A stretch of DNA of 6,398 nt from Demequinaceae bacterium (GTDB taxonomy: Bacteria > Actinomycetota > Actinomycetes > Actinomycetales > Demequinaceae): NCBI GenBank assembly GCA_011524475.1, contig WTKG01000081.1, positions 1 to 6,398 on the forward strand. The letters run 5' to 3'. This document shows, piece by piece, positions 5,454-6,398 of the stretch (its first letter is position 1; the number at the start of each line of letters is the position of its first letter). A model generated the notes under the pieces. The model was given only the letters and a program-made list of their open reading frames with translations. It did no database searches and was not told the origin of the DNA. The translations under genes were made by a program, and so were the position numbers.

Positions 5454-6398
5454 GTGAGCACTGGCACGATCGAGGCATCCAAAACACCCGTAACGGCACC
5501 TCAGCGTTATATGCGGGTATTTACTAGCGCGCCTGAACGAATCGTGCTTATGGGGGTAGCGCTGGCATTGTCAGCCGCCGCGTGGGTCAGCCTCGGAGTT
5601 TTCCACTGGTGGCTCGTGATTCCAACGGCTGCCGCCATATCCGCATGGGGGTGGCGTGCATCGCGCGCTCCCGACAACACGACTGGCATGACGCGCGGCT
5701 CGGCCATCGCCGTCACCTATGCAGCAGTCTGGTGGCTCGCCAATCTTCCGTTTGTAGCCGAGTACTTTGTGGTGCGACGCGACCCTGGGTTCCTCACACT
5801 CATGGGCATATGGCTCAGCGATAATCCGAACCCCAACATGCCAGTGCTGGGGGGAACCGAGGCTGCAGACGCCGCTGGTCGGGCCCTCGAAGACGCCCCG
5901 GAAGCCTGGAATCGTAAAGATGACGTGATCCAGGCACAGGGCGCAAAAATGCTTCCCGCTGTTCTTGCAATCGGAGGATGGCTCGCAAGAACCGATGGAG
6001 TGCTTGCCACGAACTTGGTTGTGGGAGCAGTCGGACTCCTGGCGGTGTACGCCCTCGCACGCAAGATGATGGGCCCATTCGCAGCCCTCGTCCCCATGAT
6101 CGGCCTGTCTCTATCCATGTCCCACATATGGCTGTCCCGAGCCGCTTACACAGAACCTTTGACGATGCTGCTCTTGCTCGCGGCAATAAGTTGGGGTTGG
6201 TATGGGGTGACCAAAGGGTCGCTATCTGCACTTGCTCTCGCTGCACTATCCTCGGGCGCCACTAGCTTTGTGCGAATTGATGGCCCGGCCTATGCCGTAG
6301 GAATCGGGGTAGGCGTTGCGGTCGCCATTGCGTTGTCCAGCATGGGTAGCACTCGTGGAAGAATTCTCAAAGCCATCGGCTTCGCTGCCACACAAGGG
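5454..6398 (+). CDS. GT-C fold (family 39-like) membrane glycosyltransferase, 3' partial
   Basis: The frame is open from GTG 5454 to the right edge (315 codons, no stop). Such proteins transfer sugars from polyprenyl-phosphate donors outside the membrane onto lipids, proteins or wall polymers. Translation gives a short polar head, then hydrophobic helices at about 29-48, 52-66, 83-102, 164-178, 183-202, 206-221, 234-250, 255-270 and 279-296. The large loop after the third helix (about 103-163) begins YFVVRRDPGFLTLMGIWLSD, matching the acidic first extracytoplasmic loop of GT-C enzymes, where Asp110 would be the catalytic-type acid. SRAAYTEPL (228-236) fits the conserved R...E-P element common in this family. 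The start could be ATG 5511 (19 codons shorter); GTG 5454 is preferred because of its promoter spacing. It is divergent from the response regulator. The acceptor and sugar are unknown; assignment to GT39/ArnT-like versus another GT-C group is tentative. Confidence 0.82.
   Translation, partial: MSTGTIEASKTPVTAPQRYMRVFTSAPERIVLMGVALALSAAAWVSLGVFHWWLVIPTAAAISAWGWRASRAPDNTTGMTRGSAIAVTYAAVWWLANLPFVAEYFVVRRDPGFLTLMGIWLSDNPNPNMPVLGGTEAADAAGRALEDAPEAWNRKDDVIQAQGAKMLPAVLAIGGWLARTDGVLATNLVVGAVGLLAVYALARKMMGPFAALVPMIGLSLSMSHIWLSRAAYTEPLTMLLLLAAISWGWYGVTKGSLSALALAALSSGATSFVRIDGPAYAVGIGVGVAVAIALSSMGSTRGRILKAIGFAATQG

Noticed and set aside
5375..5482. 36-codon N-terminal extension of the response regulator from an ATG at 5482
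   Set aside because: Receiver domains of this family begin at MARIVLVEDD. The extension has no family-like sequence and overlaps the promoter and start of the divergent glycosyltransferase.
5717..6246. Minus-strand open frames of 136 and 143 codons near the right edge
   Set aside because: They lie opposite the GT-C gene, whose plus-strand frame is uninterrupted to the edge and shows clear membrane helices. The minus-strand translations are Ala/Arg/Ser/Pro-rich with no motif.
1..6398. Mobile element, CRISPR array, toxin-antitoxin or phage-defence system
   Set aside because: No transposase, terminal repeats, spaced direct repeats or defence-type domains were seen. Every substantial stretch is accounted for by housekeeping, envelope or regulatory genes.

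Overview
The window looks like a chromosomal segment of an actinobacterium (Actinomycetota). The evidence is a GC content of roughly high-50s percent (58% in the first 60 bases, otherwise judged by eye), GTG start codons, Actinobacteria-like versions of the LCP, GtrA and GT-C membrane proteins, and TANNNT -10 motifs lying 6-8 bases before several start codons. A similar grouping of an LCP/CpsA-like gene, purE, purK and a GtrA-like gene is known from other actinobacteria, including the purE-purK-GtrA order in mycobacteria. I cannot assign a genus from the sequence alone.

Layout from left to right. (1) A plus-strand LytR-CpsA-Psr (LCP) cell-wall ligase, missing its N-terminus at the left edge and ending in a Pro-Ser-rich tail (1-1196). 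(2) A minus-strand purK-purE operon with an ATGA stop/start overlap (2863-1215), convergent with the LCP gene across 18 bp. (3) A plus-strand GtrA-family membrane protein (2895-3350), divergent from purK across only 31 bp. (4) A minus-strand two-component system, with an OmpR/PhoB-type response regulator (5374-4697) followed in the same reading frame by a HAMP-type histidine kinase (4687-3347). The kinase stop codon overlaps the gtrA-like stop codon tail to tail. (5) A plus-strand polytopic GT-C (family 39-like) glycosyltransferase running off the right edge (about 5454-6398), divergent from the response regulator across about 79 bp. This last gene has no stop codon inside the window.

How the genes may work together: PurK and PurE carry out two consecutive steps of de novo purine synthesis. 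LCP, GtrA and the GT-C enzyme all fit building or decorating surface glycopolymers from polyprenyl-phosphate-linked intermediates. The two-component system sits between the two putative glycan membrane genes and shares an intergenic region with the GT-C gene, so control of envelope glycosylation is a reasonable but untested guess. Coding density is very high: the largest gap between genes is about 79 bp, and there are no RNA genes, mobile elements or CRISPR arrays that I can see.

I did not find an obviously new biological system. The most notable points are the repeated leaderless-promoter layout, a hairpin whose loop holds two overlapping stop codons, the in-frame regulator-kinase junction, and a small inverted repeat in the regulator/glycosyltransferase intergenic region that could be an operator.
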